6,274 bases of DNA from Vampirovibrionales bacterium (GTDB lineage Bacteria; Cyanobacteriota; Vampirovibrionia; Vampirovibrionales; JAJTHC01). Positions 5,870 through 6,274 of this stretch are shown in pieces. Each line of letters starts with the position of its first letter. Positions within the stretch are counted from its first letter, which is position 1. A program made the translations under genes and the position numbers. The stretch is from the NCBI GenBank assembly GCA_021299615.1, contig JAJTHC010000031.1, positions 1 to 6,274 of the forward strand, given 5' to 3'. Under the pieces are notes generated by a model. The model had not been told where the DNA came from and did not search any database. It saw nothing but the letters and a program-made list of their open reading frames with translations.

Positions 5870-6274
5870 TTAGTTCATGTATCCTTGAATCAACTGTAAC
5901 AATCCAGGAGGAAATGGAAACCCTTGTTGTTCCTGCTGAGCTACTGGTTGTTGAGCCTGTGGTACGGACATACTTTGGCTTTGTGAAGCAGCCGCAAGGA
6001 AGAAGAAGAACATTTGACTCATTTCTTCAACAGCCTGCTGTTCCGTTACGGTCGTAATATTTGTTCCAGCATTTTGAATATCTCCCCAGTAATTTTGTGT
6101 GTCGGGTTGAAAGCTAGGTTCATCCATCAGCACTCCACCTCCTCTACCGTATGGTACTACTGGCAAAGTGGTCGCATCGTCGTACGAATTCGCTGGTGGA
6201 TTATAAGGCTTTGGCACTTCATAAGAAGGCTTCTTCATATCATACGAAGGCTTCTTCATGCCTGGTGGGCAATA
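5870..6274 (-). CDS. hypothetical Pro/Gln-rich protein, C-terminal part, cut by the window edge
   Basis: The frame is open from the right edge, and 134 residues are visible before TAA at 5872-5870. An ATG at 6259 could be a start, but the frame continues upstream (YCPPG precedes it) and no Shine-Dalgarno sequence is visible there, so the true start is probably outside the window. The visible part opens with a near-tandem motif (MKKPSYD, MKKPSYE, then VPKPYNPP). It continues through a Tyr/Asn/Gly-rich segment and a short hydrophobic stretch (MFFFFLAAA). It ends in Gln/Pro-rich sequence closing with FPFPPGLLQLIQGYMN. I recognise no family. The composition suggests a disordered surface or secreted protein, but that is inference. 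A weak imperfect hairpin (AAAAAC/GCTTTTT) lies just past the stop. Composition and repeat structure favour a real gene. Confidence 0.55.
   Translation of the reverse strand, partial: YCPPGMKKPSYDMKKPSYEVPKPYNPPANSYDDATTLPVVPYGRGGGVLMDEPSFQPDTQNYWGDIQNAGTNITTVTEQQAVEEMSQMFFFFLAAASQSQSMSVPQAQQPVAQQEQQGFPFPPGLLQLIQGYMN

Overview
The window most likely comes from a moderate- to low-GC alphaproteobacterium. TopA carries the catalytic-loop form GLITYMRTDG and a KLGKFGAFLG zinc-ribbon context, both of which I associate with alphaproteobacterial topoisomerase I. PurS and PurQ are separate small proteins rather than parts of a fused gammaproteobacterial-type PurL. I cannot fix the genus. The low GC content and many palindromic intergenic repeats would fit a host-associated lineage, but that is inference.

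Layout. Positions 1-1851 (minus) hold the first 617 codons of topA, cut by the left edge. Positions 1852-2237 are the divergent intergenic region, with a likely topA promoter and a 231-bp palindromic repeat (element A). Positions 2238-3620 (plus) encode an exported protein made almost entirely of tetratricopeptide repeats. Positions 3621-3849 hold a shorter copy of the same repeat family (element B). Positions 3850-4825 (plus) are a tight purS-purQ pair for the FGAM synthase step of purine synthesis; purL does not follow directly. Positions 4826-5869 contain no convincing gene, but about 600 bp of this is an elaborate near-palindromic element. Positions 5870-6274 (minus) are the C-terminal part of an unrecognised Pro/Gln-rich protein that runs off the right edge.

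The genes are ordinary housekeeping genes (DNA supercoiling, purine synthesis) plus a periplasmic or surface TPR scaffold, and they do not form one functional system. The distinctive content is non-coding. Elements A and B form a modular palindrome family on either side of the TPR gene. The larger structure at 4842-5438 has arms of degenerate 31-33-bp units that mirror each other. Inside those arms are paired CTTAAG-bounded GC-rich hairpins, paired CTTTG/CAAAG hairpins and G-quadruplex-type tracts on opposite strands, around a roughly 135-bp unique core. It encodes no protein and is the best candidate here for something undescribed.
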